A stretch of 64,000 nt of DNA from Kitasatospora sp. NBC_01246 (GCF_036226505.1 NZ_CP108484.1:8279501-8343500); one strand, 5' to 3'. Positions 1 to 7,760 are shown, counted from the first letter of the stretch. Numbers and translations are program-made. The notes: generated by a model from the sequence alone, not told the origin.

Positions 1-12
1 CCGCCGGCGGGC

Positions 13-609
13 TCAGCGGCCGTCGAACAGGTGGGCCAGCCGGGTGGGCGTCAGGCGGATGTCGTCGAAGTCGACGCGGCAGCCCTCGCCGACCGGCGAC
101 TGGACTTCGATGCCGACCCGGACGGGAGCCGGCCCGTCCAGGGCGAACTGCCTGATCAGACGCCAGGTACGGCCGTCGGAGGAGACGTGGAAGGCGAACG
201 CCGGCGCGATCCGGCTGATCCGTAGCCACAGTGCGTCGCCCTCGACCGGTCCCGCGACCGCGTCGTCCGAGCGCCCGCGGGTGACCACCGAGTAGACGCT
301 CGGTGCTCCGTCCGGTGACTGCTCGAAGTTGAGCTTCGCCCAGTGGTCGGCGTCCGACCGGACGATGAGGGCGCCCGCGTCCCACGGGGCCCGGAACCCG
401 GCCCGGAGCCGGGCCGAGAACTGCCAGTCCCCGTCCGGCGGGTCGACCAGCGCCGTCGCGGCGTTGCGCCTGGCCTCGCCGGTGAGCGGGTCGGTGAAGA
501 CGTCGGTTCGGGGGGCGGCGGTGACGGACAGGACGTGGCCGGCCAGGGAGCAGGCGGCCGGGGCGGGCACCCAGCGGAGGGGGGAGGCGAATGCGTCGTC
601 GAGGCTCAT
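13..609 (-). CDS. DUF1349 (concanavalin-like) domain protein
   Basis: The 198-residue product opens with FASPLRWVPAP and runs through WAKLNFE and WLRISRIAPAFAFHVSSDG, the pattern of the DUF1349 family, a beta-sandwich fold related to lectin/glucanase domains that fills the whole protein. There is no signal peptide or membrane segment, so it is probably cytoplasmic; its ligand and biochemical role are unknown. I chose the ATG at 609 because family members begin just before this FASPL block. The open frame continues to 720, but that extension does not look like protein. No clear Shine-Dalgarno sequence precedes 609. It is transcribed away from the galT remnant. Confidence 0.8.
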   Translation of the reverse strand: MSLDDAFASPLRWVPAPAACSLAGHVLSVTAAPRTDVFTDPLTGEARRNAATALVDPPDGDWQFSARLRAGFRAPWDAGALIVRSDADHWAKLNFEQSPDGAPSVYSVVTRGRSDDAVAGPVEGDALWLRISRIAPAFAFHVSSDGRTWRLIRQFALDGPAPVRVGIEVQSPVGEGCRVDFDDIRLTPTRLAHLFDGR

Positions 610-906
610 GGCGTCATTGTCGACACTGGGCGAGGGGGATCCACCAAAGATCCACAGAATCAGCCAGATCCGATCGTTCGGCCGTGATCCGACGAGTCGC
701 CCGATGAAAGGTTGTTGCATTGTGGTGACTTCGGTTTAATGCTGTGCGTTAATGGAGAGGAGGTTCCTGTGGGAGGCGCATCATGAGCAAGTGCACCGGC
801 GACGTCGGCCGCCCCGGGCGGCGCGGTCGGGGCCCACCTGCCGTCGGCCGCCCACCGTCCCACCGCGCCGCGCGTCCCGACAGAACCGTCCGCGAGGGGT
901 GCCGGC

Positions 907-1631
907 GTGCACGGGACGGTCACCAATCTCGCGGACGGCCGCGAGCTCACCTACTACCACGTCGAGGCCGGGACCGGCCGCGACACCGCCGACAGCCGCC
1001 CGCTCGAACCCGCCCCGGGCCACTCCGAAGCCAGACTCGACCCGGTGGCCGGCGACTGGGTCACCATCGCCGCACAGCGCCAGGGCCGCACCCACCACCC
1101 ACCCGACCACGACACCTCCTTCGCCGACCTCCCCGAGGAGCGGGCCCGCCTCGTGCTGGACGCCTGGAGCGACCGAACCGCCGCACTGTCCGCCCTGCCG
1201 GACGCCGCCGAAGGCGTCGACACCCGCCGCCTGGTCGTCAACGGCGAACGCGGGAGCGCCTTCGTCCCGTTCGCCGCCCGCCGGCCCTACGAAGTCCACC
1301 TCCACCCCAAGCGCCGGGTGACCGACCTCACCTGCCTCGACGCGCACGAACGGGCCGAACTCCCCACCTTCTAGCTGGACTTGCTGTGCCGCTCCGCCCG
1401 CCTCTGCCACGGCGGAGCGGGCCGGCCGGCCCCACTCCCCACGTCGCCGCCTGGCACCAGGCCCCCAAGCGGGGCGGGGCGGAGCCGGCCCCGCACCTCG
1501 AACTGTTCACCGTCCGCCGGACGGCGGACCGGCTCACGTACCCGGCCGGCGTGGAGCCCGGGGCCGACGCCTTCGTCAACGACGTGTGCCCCGAGGACGC
1601 CGCCCGCCGGCTTCGCGAACTCGCCGCGTAG
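907..1631 (+). pseudogene. galT: Decayed galactose-1-phosphate uridylyltransferase (galT)
   Basis: Pieces of GalT appear in order: TNLADGRELTYYHVE, RPLEPAP, DWVTIAAQRQGRTHHPP, DTSFADLPEE, SAFVPFAARRPYEVHLHP, then in another frame WHQAPK, HLELFTVRRTADRLTYPAG and FVNDVCPEDAARRLREL. The segments between them are missing, including the zinc-site CPLCP region and the catalytic HPHGQ motif. The first two deletions kept the frame. A TAG at 1372-1374 sits where the family normally has Tyr before LDLL, and the frame shifts between about 1400 and 1440. It cannot make active enzyme. galE and galK, the usual operon partners, are not in the window. The GTG at 907 is close to the ancestral start. Confidence 0.85.
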
Positions 1632-1844
1632 ACGCAGGTGGCGGCCGGGTCGGGGGTCTGGCGGCCGGCCCGGCGGCCCGCCGCCGCAGGGCGCCCCGAG
1701 CCCTCCCGAGCGCCCTGCACCCGGCCCCGGGAGGCCGGGGGCGGCCCCCGGGGGCCCGGCTGTCGGTTTCTGATCGTTCCGGCGGTAGCCTGCCCTCTGG
1801 ACGTAGCGGGACATCGATGCCCGCCCAGGTCGTCAGGGGAGCTC

Positions 1845-2654
1845 GTGACCGATCAAGGGATGCTGGCACCACAGCGTCAGGCACTGATCCTGGAGGCCGT
1901 GCGCCGTCGTGGCGCGATGCGGGTCGCCGAGCTGGTCGAACAGCTCGGGGTGTCGGACATGACCATCCGCCGCGACCTGGACACCCTGGCCCGCCGGGGA
2001 ACGGTGCAGAAGGTGCACGGCGGCGCCGTGGCGATCGGCGCCTCCAGCACCGACGAGCCGGGCTTCGAGGCGAAGTCCTCGCTGGAGGAGGCCGCCAAGG
2101 CCGCCATCGCGGACGCCGCCGCCGCACGGGTGGAGCCCGGCAACGTCGTCGCGCTCTCCGCCGGCACCACGACCTTCGCGGTGGCGTCCAGGCTGCTCAA
2201 GGTGCCGCAGCTGACCATCGTCACCAACTCGCTCGCGATCGCCGACCTGGTGTGGGCGGCCGGCCGCGACGCCGGGGCGAGCACCCCCTCGCTGCTGCTG
2301 ACCGGTGGATCGCCCACCCGCTCGGCCGCCCTGGTCGGCGCCCTGGCCGAGCAGACGATCCGCTCCCTCCACGTGGACCTGCTGATCCTGGGCGCGCACG
2401 GCGTCTCGGAACGGGCGGGCCTGACCACGCCCAACCTGGCCGAGGCGCAGGCCAACCGCGCCATGATCGGCTCCGCCCGCCGGACCGTGGTGGTCGCGGA
2501 CCACACCAAGTGGGGGGTGATCGGTCTGAGCAGCTTCGCGGAACTCGCCGAGATCGACTGCTTCATCACCGACGACCCGCTGCCGGCGCAGGCCCGCGGC
2601 ACGCTCGAAGAGGCGGTCGGCGAGCTCGTGGTGGTCTCCACCGCCACCGGCTGA
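1845..2654 (+). CDS. DeoR/GlpR family transcriptional regulator
   Basis: This 269-residue protein is a DNA-binding regulator whose C-terminal domain normally senses a sugar phosphate. The N-terminal winged helix (about residues 8-62) contains RRRGAMRVAELVEQLGVSD and the recognition helix MTIRRDLDTL followed by VHGGA. The remainder is a DeoR C-terminal domain with the NVVALSAGTTTF and DLLILGAHGVS blocks. The length is normal for the family. The GTG at 1845 follows AGGGGAG; an ATG at 1860 is the alternative, while the longer open frame from 1638 is unlike protein. It lies just downstream of the galT remnant, so it may be the surviving regulator of a lost galactose operon; that link is inferred only from position. 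Confidence 0.85.
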   Translation: MTDQGMLAPQRQALILEAVRRRGAMRVAELVEQLGVSDMTIRRDLDTLARRGTVQKVHGGAVAIGASSTDEPGFEAKSSLEEAAKAAIADAAAARVEPGNVVALSAGTTTFAVASRLLKVPQLTIVTNSLAIADLVWAAGRDAGASTPSLLLTGGSPTRSAALVGALAEQTIRSLHVDLLILGAHGVSERAGLTTPNLAEAQANRAMIGSARRTVVVADHTKWGVIGLSSFAELAEIDCFITDDPLPAQARGTLEEAVGELVVVSTATG

Positions 2655-2725
2655 CCCGCGCGAGCGGGCGCGGGCGGGTGCGAGCGGGCGCGGGCGGGGC
2701 CGAATGCCCCCGCCCGCGGCCGGTC

Positions 2726-3112
2726 TCAGGCCGCCCGCGCCCCGGACCCCGACCCCGACCGGGGGCGGGGAATCGACACGAAGCGGTCCGGCAGTTTGAC
2801 CGTGCGACAGTTCGCACCCGCGAACGTGGACGTGATCAGCCGCGCCAGTCGCTCGTCGGTGGAGAACACCCACATGCCCGGCACGAGCACGATCCGGTGC
2901 TGCCCGTCGAGGACGGACCTGGTCAGCAGCTCCAACTGCGGGCGCACGCCCGCGGACGGGGCGCCGTTGTCGAAGTAGAGGGTGGGGGCGAGCAGGCCGA
3001 GGCGGTTGGCGAAGCGCCGCAGGGCCTCGCGGTGGGCGGCCATGCCCCGGGGGTCGAAGGGGAAGCAGCGCAGATAGGCCGCGGGGGCCAGACGGGCGGT
3101 CGGAGCGGTCAC
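2726..3112 (-). CDS. Small recombinase-like hypothetical protein
   Basis: This is a 128-residue protein. The segment AAYLRCFPFDPRGMAAHREAL, then LYFDNGAPSAG, LLTRSVLDGQHRIVLVPGMWVFSTDE, resembles the N-terminal catalytic fold of serine resolvases (YLRVS, then DNGxS, then vVxxxxR) in spacing. However, the canonical nucleophile serine after YLR and the arginines are not clearly present and there is no DNA-binding domain. Activity is therefore doubtful and the family assignment is only a resemblance. The GTG at 3112 is preceded by AGGAGG at a good distance, which is why the longer frame to 3289 was rejected. It is divergent from the cyclophilin gene. The C-terminus is a basic, Ser/Gly/Ala-rich tail. 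Confidence 0.6.
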   Translation of the reverse strand: MTAPTARLAPAAYLRCFPFDPRGMAAHREALRRFANRLGLLAPTLYFDNGAPSAGVRPQLELLTRSVLDGQHRIVLVPGMWVFSTDERLARLITSTFAGANCRTVKLPDRFVSIPRPRSGSGSGARAA

Positions 3113-3500
3113 GGAAAGCCTCCTCTTCGCAAGCCCCCCAGAACCTCGCCGGAACGCCGGCGGCCCACCCTCCGTACGGACGGCCGGGGTGGCGCCGGGC
3201 GGACTCTCCCACCCGCCGGTAGCGCCCGGACCGCGTCCTTGCGTTGCATCATCGGGTCCGCCGCGTGCCGAGTCAATGCCCAACCGCATCCTGGGTGGCT
3301 CGGGTGGCTCTGGCGTGCGGTCGGCGGTAGCGCGCTCCGCGCGCCGACGCGGCCGCGGCCGTCGGGCAGGGAAGCCGGTGCCGGCCTGGTCGCGGACGGG
3401 CGCCGGCGGTGTGATCCACCCCGGGACCGAGCGGTCATCCGGACGGATAGCCTGAGGGCGTCGCTCGCGTCCGGAGCGTCACGATGTGAGGAGTCCCGAC
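3113..3500. other. Divergent intergenic region upstream of cyclophilin
   Basis: There is no convincing gene in these 388 bases between two divergent starts. A TAGCCT at 3448-3453 fits the actinobacterial -10 pattern and lies about 48 bases before the cyclophilin start, but no good -35 is visible. Low-complexity GGGTGGCTC repeats occur near 3293-3312. Confidence 0.4.
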
Positions 3501-4025
3501 ATGGCCGACGCCAAGAACGCTGTGATCCACACCAGCCACGGTGCCATCACCGTGGAGCTGTTCCCGAACCAGGCGCCGAAGACGGTGCGCAACTTCGTGG
3601 AGCTCGCCGAAGGCACCCGGGAGGGGGCGACCGACCCGCGTACCGACGAGCCGATCAGCGGCCCGTACTACGACGGCACCCCCGTCCACCGGATCATCGA
3701 CGGGTTCATGATCCAGGCGGGCGACCCGACCGGAACCGGTCGCGGCGGCCCCGGGTACACCTTCGGTGACGAGCGCTACCCGGACCTCGTCTTCGACAAG
3801 CCCTACCTGCTCGCCATGGCCAACTCCGGCCCCGGCACCAACGGCTCCCAGTTCTTCATCACCCTGGGCCCGGCCGCCTGGCTGAACTTCAAGCACACGA
3901 TCTTCGGCAAGGTCGCGGACGCCGCCTCCGAGAAGGTCGTGGCCGAACTCGGCTCGGTGGCCACCGACGCGAACGACCGGCCGCTTGAGGCGGTCACCAT
4001 CGACCGGATCGAGATCAAGCGCTGA
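3501..4025 (+). CDS. Cyclophilin-type peptidyl-prolyl cis-trans isomerase
   Basis: This 174-residue single-domain cyclophilin catalyses cis-trans isomerisation of peptidyl-proline bonds and helps protein folding in the cytoplasm (no signal peptide). It has the family blocks ITVELFPNQAPKTVRNFVELA, YYDGTPVHRIIDGFMIQAGDP with the catalytic Arg in HRI, and LAMANSGPGTNGSQFFITLGP, then LNFKHTIFGKV. All active-site residues that I can recognise are present. The start is the ATG at 3501 with GAGGAG upstream; an in-frame ATG 15 bases earlier is less well placed. It is monocistronic: the next gene is on the other strand. The assignment is very secure; the exact paralogue name is not. Confidence 0.95.
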   Translation: MADAKNAVIHTSHGAITVELFPNQAPKTVRNFVELAEGTREGATDPRTDEPISGPYYDGTPVHRIIDGFMIQAGDPTGTGRGGPGYTFGDERYPDLVFDKPYLLAMANSGPGTNGSQFFITLGPAAWLNFKHTIFGKVADAASEKVVAELGSVATDANDRPLEAVTIDRIEIKR

Positions 4026-4047
4026 GACCCCTCGGTGAGCACGAACC

Positions 4048-4063
4048 GGCCGGACCACCGGCC
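4048..4063. terminator. Weak bidirectional hairpin between convergent genes
   Basis: GGCCGG at 4048-4053 pairs with CCGGCC at 4058-4063 around a four-base loop, between the stops of the cyclophilin and EF-hand genes. The stem is short and there is no T-tract. Confidence 0.3.
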
Positions 4064-4077
4064 CCGGGGCGAGTGGC

Positions 4078-4608
4078 TCAGGGGGACGGGACCGGCGCCG
4101 GCGCGGGTCGGCCGTCGCCGTACACGCTCGCCATCGAGGAGGTGCCGGTGGTGAGGAAGTCCCGGATGGCCGCCAGGTAGGTGTCGCGGTCGACGGTGCC
4201 GCCGCCGTCGGGGTCGAGGGCGTCGAAGGCCGCGTCGACGTCGCCCTCCGCGTTCCCGGTCGCGGTGCGCAGCCGGCTGAACTCCTCGCGGGTGAGGCGG
4301 CCGTCGGCGTCGGCGTCGGCGAGGTCGAACAGCGAGCCGAGGGCGGGCCGGCAGGTCGCCTCGAACGCGTCGTGTCCCGCCCAGGAGCGGTACTCCTCGA
4401 AGGTGACGCGGGAATCGTGGTCGGCGTCCATCTGGCGCCAGACCTCCTCGTGGGCGGTCCGGGCCGCGACGACGAGCGGGTCCCGGGCGTCGCGCCCCAC
4501 GGCCGCGGCCGCCCGGTCGACCCGGGCGGCGTACTCCGCCCGCGAGATGACGCCGTCGCCGTCCGTGTCCAGCATGGAGAAGATGCGGCGCTTCGCCGGA
4601 TCTGACAT
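4078..4608 (-). CDS. Four-EF-hand calcium-binding protein
   Basis: The 176-residue protein has four EF-hand loops: DTDGDGVISRAE (about residues 14-25), DADHDSRVTFEE (near 62-73), DADADGRLTREE (near 98-109) and DPDGGGTVDRDT (near 133-144). This is the calerythrin/calsymin-like layout found in actinomycetes: a small soluble calcium buffer or sensor. The loops keep the acidic residues at positions 1, 3, 5 and 12, except for a Thr at position 12 of the fourth, which may be weakened. There is no signal peptide. The ATG at 4608 has an ideal AGGAGG. It converges on the cyclophilin gene and follows the regulator gene only loosely in orientation. Confidence 0.9.
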   Translation of the reverse strand: MSDPAKRRIFSMLDTDGDGVISRAEYAARVDRAAAAVGRDARDPLVVAARTAHEEVWRQMDADHDSRVTFEEYRSWAGHDAFEATCRPALGSLFDLADADADGRLTREEFSRLRTATGNAEGDVDAAFDALDPDGGGTVDRDTYLAAIRDFLTTGTSSMASVYGDGRPAPAPVPSP

Positions 4609-4727
4609 TGCGTGTCCTCCTGGTGGCTGTCCGTGGTTCTCGCCGGTCACGCTATCCAGTGGGACCGCCCTGGCGGCGCAGGCGCGTCGACGCCCGGCCC
4701 GGGCCCGGCTCCGGGCCCGCCCCGGGG

Positions 4728-5657
4728 TCACAGCCAGCCGCGCTCCTTGGCGCGCAGGGCGGCCTGGAAGCGGGTGGTGGCGCCGAGGCGGGTCATCAGG
4801 CCGGCGACGTGGGTGCGGTACTTGCGCAGGGAGATGTTCAGCTCGCGGGCCGCGTTCTCGTCCTTGCTGTGCTCGCTCAGGGTGCGCAGGACCTGGGCCT
4901 CGACGGTGGTGAGGTCGAGGTGGTCGAGGTCGGTGGCGCGGGTCCAGAGCCCTTCGAACAGGTCGACCAGCGCGGCGACGATCCCGGGTTGGCCGATCTG
5001 CAGGGTGTCCGACTCCGGCCGGGCGGGGTCGAGGCGGACGAAGGCGACCCGCCGGTCGACGATGAGCAGCCGACGGAACGGTTCGGGCGTCACGCGGTGG
5101 ACGTCGCCCAGGTCGTGCCAGTGCCGGGCGTAGGCCATCTGCTCGGGCCGGTCGAGAGCCGCCGTGCTGACGAGGGTGCGGCAGGCCATCCCGTCGGCGA
5201 GCGCCCGCCGGAACCGGAGGGCCGTTTCGTCGCGGAGCGGAACCCCGCTGCGGGGCAGCGGTTTGGCGTTCAGCGTCTCGACGCGTCCCGGCATCGTACG
5301 GATCCGGTGGGTGACCTGCGCGGTGTCCCTGATGCGCTCGACGAGCTCGACGCGGCGACCGTGGCGGGCCTCCTCGGCGAGCTCCCACACCACGTCGAAC
5401 GCGGAGTCGAGCCGGGCCAGTTCACGGGAGGTGTGCTCCACGCGGCGGCGGACGAGCAGGTCGACGGCGGCCGCGGGCGGCAGCGGGGCCAGCGTCGCGT
5501 CGAGCAGCCCCAGGTCCCGCAACTCCCCGAGGACCGCCCGCACATCGGGCAGGCCCAGGTCCGCGCCCGCGGTGTCGGGATCGCCCGGCCGGGTACGCAG
5601 CACGTAGCGGTAGACGCGCTCCTGGTCGTCCGTCAGACCCAAGCTCTGCAAACTCAT
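4728..5657 (-). CDS. TrmB-like/LuxR-type transcriptional regulator
   Basis: The 309-residue protein begins with LGLTDDQERVYRYVLRTRPGDPDTAGADLGL, a TrmB-like winged helix. A central effector-like region follows. It ends in a LuxR-type helix-turn-helix, LTTVEAQVLRTLSEHSKDENAARELNISLRKYRTHV (about residues 245-280). Such proteins are common orphan regulators in Streptomyces, and the ligand is unknown. The start is the ATG at 5657, which begins the TrmB block; upstream in-frame codons to 5939 do not look like protein. It is divergent from the membrane protein gene at 5857, and the region between carries tandem 19-base repeats that could be its operator. Confidence 0.85.
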   Translation of the reverse strand: MSLQSLGLTDDQERVYRYVLRTRPGDPDTAGADLGLPDVRAVLGELRDLGLLDATLAPLPPAAAVDLLVRRRVEHTSRELARLDSAFDVVWELAEEARHGRRVELVERIRDTAQVTHRIRTMPGRVETLNAKPLPRSGVPLRDETALRFRRALADGMACRTLVSTAALDRPEQMAYARHWHDLGDVHRVTPEPFRRLLIVDRRVAFVRLDPARPESDTLQIGQPGIVAALVDLFEGLWTRATDLDHLDLTTVEAQVLRTLSEHSKDENAARELNISLRKYRTHVAGLMTRLGATTRFQAALRAKERGWL

Positions 5658-5790
5658 GGCCGCCCCCGGGTCCGTGCAGTTTCCTGCATCAAGTCTTGCA
5701 CCAACTGCCCGTTCCGCCGAGAGCGGGTGCTTGACAGGCTGAGGGATTGCCGGGGCGGAGCGACCGCCCGCGGCGCCGACCGACAGCGGA

Positions 5791-5841
5791 TCGCACGATG
5801 GACACCGCATCGCACGCTCGACACCGCATCGCACGTTCAAC
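5791..5841. repeat. Tandem 19-base direct repeats in a divergent promoter
   Basis: Copies at 5791-5809 and 5810-5828 differ at only two or three positions (core TCGCACG..GACACCGCA), and a third partial copy (TCGCACG) follows at 5829-5841, ending 15 bases before the membrane-protein start. Iterated direct repeats between a regulator and a divergent target suggest operator sites for the regulator at 4728-5657. This is inference. Confidence 0.5.
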
Positions 5842-5856
5842 AGGGGAGACATCGTC

Positions 5857-6435
5857 ATGGGCCACCTCCGCAGCTTTGCCCCGTGGATCGCCGTCGCGGT
5901 CCTCACCGGCACCGTCGACCTCCGCTGGGCCGCGCTCACCGGCCTCCTGCTGGCCCTCGCACTCGTGGTGACCCAGCGCCGCGCCGGCCGGGGCTGGGAC
6001 GCCCTGGTGATCGAGGCCAGTGCCGTCGTCTTCCTGGCCGGCTACACCTGCGCCGCCTTCGCCGCGCCCGACTCCACCGCCGTCGCCCACTACGGCCCGC
6101 CGCTGTCCTCGCTCTGGCTGGCGGCCACCGCCTGGGGCTCGCTCGCGCTCGGCCGGCCCTTCACCCTCGGCATCGCCCGCACCCAGACCCCCGAGCACGT
6201 CTGGAAGAGTCCGCTGTTCCTCCGGGTCAACCGCGTCATCACCGCGGTGTGGGCGGCCGCGTTCACCCTCGCCGGCCTCGGTGGCGCGCTGCTGCGCCAC
6301 TACCGGCCGGACGCGGGCGACGCCCGCACCCTGCTCACCGTCGCCACGTTCGTCCTGCCGCTCCTGTTCACGGTCCGCTATCCGACGCTCGCCCGTGCCC
6401 GGCACGCGGCCGCGGCGGGCCCGGCCGCCCGGTGA
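5857..6435 (+). CDS. Multi-pass membrane protein of unknown function
   Basis: This 192-residue protein is hydrophobic throughout, with about five predicted membrane segments (near residues 9-40, 51-70, 83-100, 125-145 and 158-175). The segment HVWKSPLFLRVNRVITAVWAAAF resembles small actinobacterial intracellular septation A-like membrane proteins, but I cannot name the family with confidence. The ATG at 5857 follows CAGGGGAGAC. It is divergent from the TrmB/LuxR-type regulator, which is probably its controller. No enzymatic motif is visible. Confidence 0.7.
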   Translation: MGHLRSFAPWIAVAVLTGTVDLRWAALTGLLLALALVVTQRRAGRGWDALVIEASAVVFLAGYTCAAFAAPDSTAVAHYGPPLSSLWLAATAWGSLALGRPFTLGIARTQTPEHVWKSPLFLRVNRVITAVWAAAFTLAGLGGALLRHYRPDAGDARTLLTVATFVLPLLFTVRYPTLARARHAAAAGPAAR

Positions 6436-6576
6436 GCACCCCTGACCCCGGTCGCCCGGTCCGTGCGTCGTCCGCGGCGACGGGCCGGGCGGCGTCGTCG
6501 TAAGTCGGTTGCCCCGTCCGCCGGGCGGGCGTCACAGTGGGCGCATCGCGCCGAACCACCAGGGAGGAGCGCGACC

Positions 6577-6660
6577 GTGAACGCCTTCACCAGCTCCCCG
6601 TGTCAGTGCTCCCCGTATCAGCGCTTCCGGTACTCCCGGATCCGGGGGACGTCCTCGTAG
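6577..6660 (+). CDS. 27-residue Cys-containing peptide (leader-peptide-like)
   Basis: A short frame starts with GTG at 6577, preceded by GGGAGGAG at ideal distance, and encodes MNAFTSSPCQCSPYQRFRY followed by SRIRGTSS. It has a CxC pair and a basic C-terminus. It ends 21 bases before a perfect 15-base-pair hairpin. This is the arrangement of an attenuator leader peptide or a small autonomous peptide gene. No downstream protein gene is close enough to be an obvious target; the next element is a tRNA. It could also be chance. Confidence 0.4.
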   Translation: MNAFTSSPCQCSPYQRFRYSRIRGTSS

Positions 6661-6681
6661 TGCGCCCGCCGGCCGCCGGCC

Positions 6682-6715
6682 GGGCCGCCTCGGGGGACGG
6701 TCCCCGAGGCGGCCC
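6682..6715 (+). terminator. Strong hairpin between the short ORF and the tRNA
   Basis: The arm at 6682-6696 (GGGCCGCCTCGGGG) pairs with 6701-6715 around a four- to five-base loop, giving a GC-rich stem of about 15 pairs. It is followed by TCTTC rather than a long T-run, as is common in actinomycetes. Confidence 0.7.
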
Positions 6716-6739
6716 TCTTCGATGCGGCGCCTCCGCCGA

Positions 6740-6819
6740 GGGCGAGCTGGGCACGGGAGGGCCCAGGGGTCTGTAACACCCCCGCTTCGGCTGTGACGGT
6801 TCGACTCCGTCCTCGCCCA
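6740..6819 (+). tRNA. tRNA-Tyr (anticodon GTA), atypical
   Basis: A cloverleaf can be drawn: acceptor arms GGGCGAG (6740-6746) and CTCGCCC (6812-6818), D stem GGGC/GCCC, and anticodon stem GGGGT/ACCCC around the loop CTGTAAC with GTA at 6773-6775. A long variable arm CGCTTCGGCTGT follows, as expected for bacterial tRNA-Tyr, then T arm GACGG-TTCGACT-CCGTC. The discriminator is A6819; CCA is not encoded. Oddities: position 8 is C and 9 is T instead of the usual T and A, and the D loop is short. It may be an extra, diverged tRNA-Tyr gene rather than the main one. Confidence 0.65.
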
Positions 6820-7034
6820 CCCACGCCGGCTCCGCACGGCAGCCGGCTTGCCGCACCGGTGGTCTGATGCCGTTTCAGTGTCAGACCCTCCGAGCATAAT
6901 GAAGTATCGCCGCAGACGGGGGCCGTCCTGGCGCGGCCGGATCCGCATTCCGAGCGACCCGCGCGAGCGGGGCGGAATCCGCGCGCCGCAGGTCGTCAGG
7001 CACCTCGTCCGGCGCCAACTGGGGGAGTGGATAG

Positions 7035-7241
7035 ATGATCATCATCGGTATCGTCATTCTGGCCGGACTCGTCCTGTTCGGCATCATCGCCGGCTCGCTG
7101 ACGGACGGCGGGGACCGGAAGAGGAAGTCCCGTTACCGCGGCGGGGATTCCGGCAGCGGCGACTCCGGCGGCAGCGGCGGCGGTTGCGGCGGGGGCGGCT
7201 GTGGCGGAGGTGGTTGCGGCGGCGGCTGCGGCGGCAGCTGA
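7035..7241 (+). CDS. Membrane-anchored Gly/Cys-rich small protein
   Basis: The 68-residue protein has one N-terminal membrane helix (IIIGIVILAGLVLFGIIAG, residues 2-20), a short basic stretch DRKRKSRYR, then a Gly/Ser-rich tail ending in four single cysteines separated by glycine runs. Similar Gly/Cys tails occur at the ends of actinobacterial membrane proteins of low complexity. The spaced cysteines could bind metal or become cross-linked. GGGGGAG lies seven bases before the ATG. It is followed after 28 bases by the GRDP-like gene, so the two probably form one transcript and one function, which is unknown. Confidence 0.65.
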   Translation: MIIIGIVILAGLVLFGIIAGSLTDGGDRKRKSRYRGGDSGSGDSGGSGGGCGGGGCGGGGCGGGCGGS

Positions 7242-7269
7242 GCGCCCGGCCGCCGGGAACGGAGCAGGC

Positions 7270-7731
7270 GTGCTCTCACGAACGTACTCCCGTCGCGTCG
7301 ACCGCGTGCAGGCGGCCGTCGACGCGCTCGAACTGCCCCCCGCCGTCTACCGGACGTGCCCGTTCGAACCGCGCGAGCTGGTCGAGACCGGGCTGCGCCA
7401 GTGGCTGCGCTGCTGCGGGGCGGCGATGCTGGACCGGCAGGTCATCGGCATGCCGTCGTTCGCCGTGGACGAGGCGTGGCACGGGCTGATCCTCTGCACC
7501 GAGCGCTACGCGGCCTTCTGCCGGAGGGCCTACGGGAGGTTCCTCCACCACCATCCGCAGGGCGGAGAACTCGCCGGCAGCGCGCGGCGCGCCGGATCGA
7601 TGGCGGAACAGCTGCGCCGCACCGCCGTGGCCTGGTCGTTCGTGGCCCGGCCCGGTGAGGAGTGCGTCCTGTGGGACCTCGACGTGCGGGTGGGCGTGCC
7701 CGAACCGTGGGGCGCGGGCACCCGGCCGTAG
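7270..7731 (+). CDS. GRDP-like (glycine-rich-domain-protein family) protein
   Basis: This 153-residue soluble protein contains MPSFAVDEAWHGLILCTER followed by YAAFCRRAYGRFLHHHP, the D-E-x-W-H and F-x-H-H-x-P pattern of the GRDP-like domain (PF07173), named from plant glycine-rich domain proteins and widespread in bacteria. The conserved His and Asp residues hint at metal binding; no activity is established to my knowledge. The GTG at 7270 has GGAG five bases upstream; an upstream in-frame ATG at 7201 would overlap the preceding gene with an Ala-repeat sequence and was rejected. Its partnership with a Gly/Cys-rich membrane peptide is the notable context. Confidence 0.65.
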   Translation: MLSRTYSRRVDRVQAAVDALELPPAVYRTCPFEPRELVETGLRQWLRCCGAAMLDRQVIGMPSFAVDEAWHGLILCTERYAAFCRRAYGRFLHHHPQGGELAGSARRAGSMAEQLRRTAVAWSFVARPGEECVLWDLDVRVGVPEPWGAGTRP

Positions 7732-7760
7732 TGGCGACGGTGCCCGCGGCCGACATGGTT

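Noticed and set aside
783-906. Short frame starting MSKCTGDVG with a good ribosome site
   Set aside because: It runs out of coding character at once and passes into the galT remnant in the wrong frame; at most it is a decayed upstream gene.
2726-3112. Active serine recombinase
   Set aside because: The YLR and DNG pattern is suggestive, but the nucleophile serine and DNA-binding domain are missing; kept only as recombinase-like.
1586-3769. 727-residue plus-strand open frame
   Set aside because: Arg/Gly-rich shadow of the DeoR and cyclophilin genes in another frame; its composition is not protein-like.
6740-6819. Attachment site of an integrated element at the tRNA
   Set aside because: No integrase gene and no duplicated tRNA 3' end were seen in the flanking sequence.
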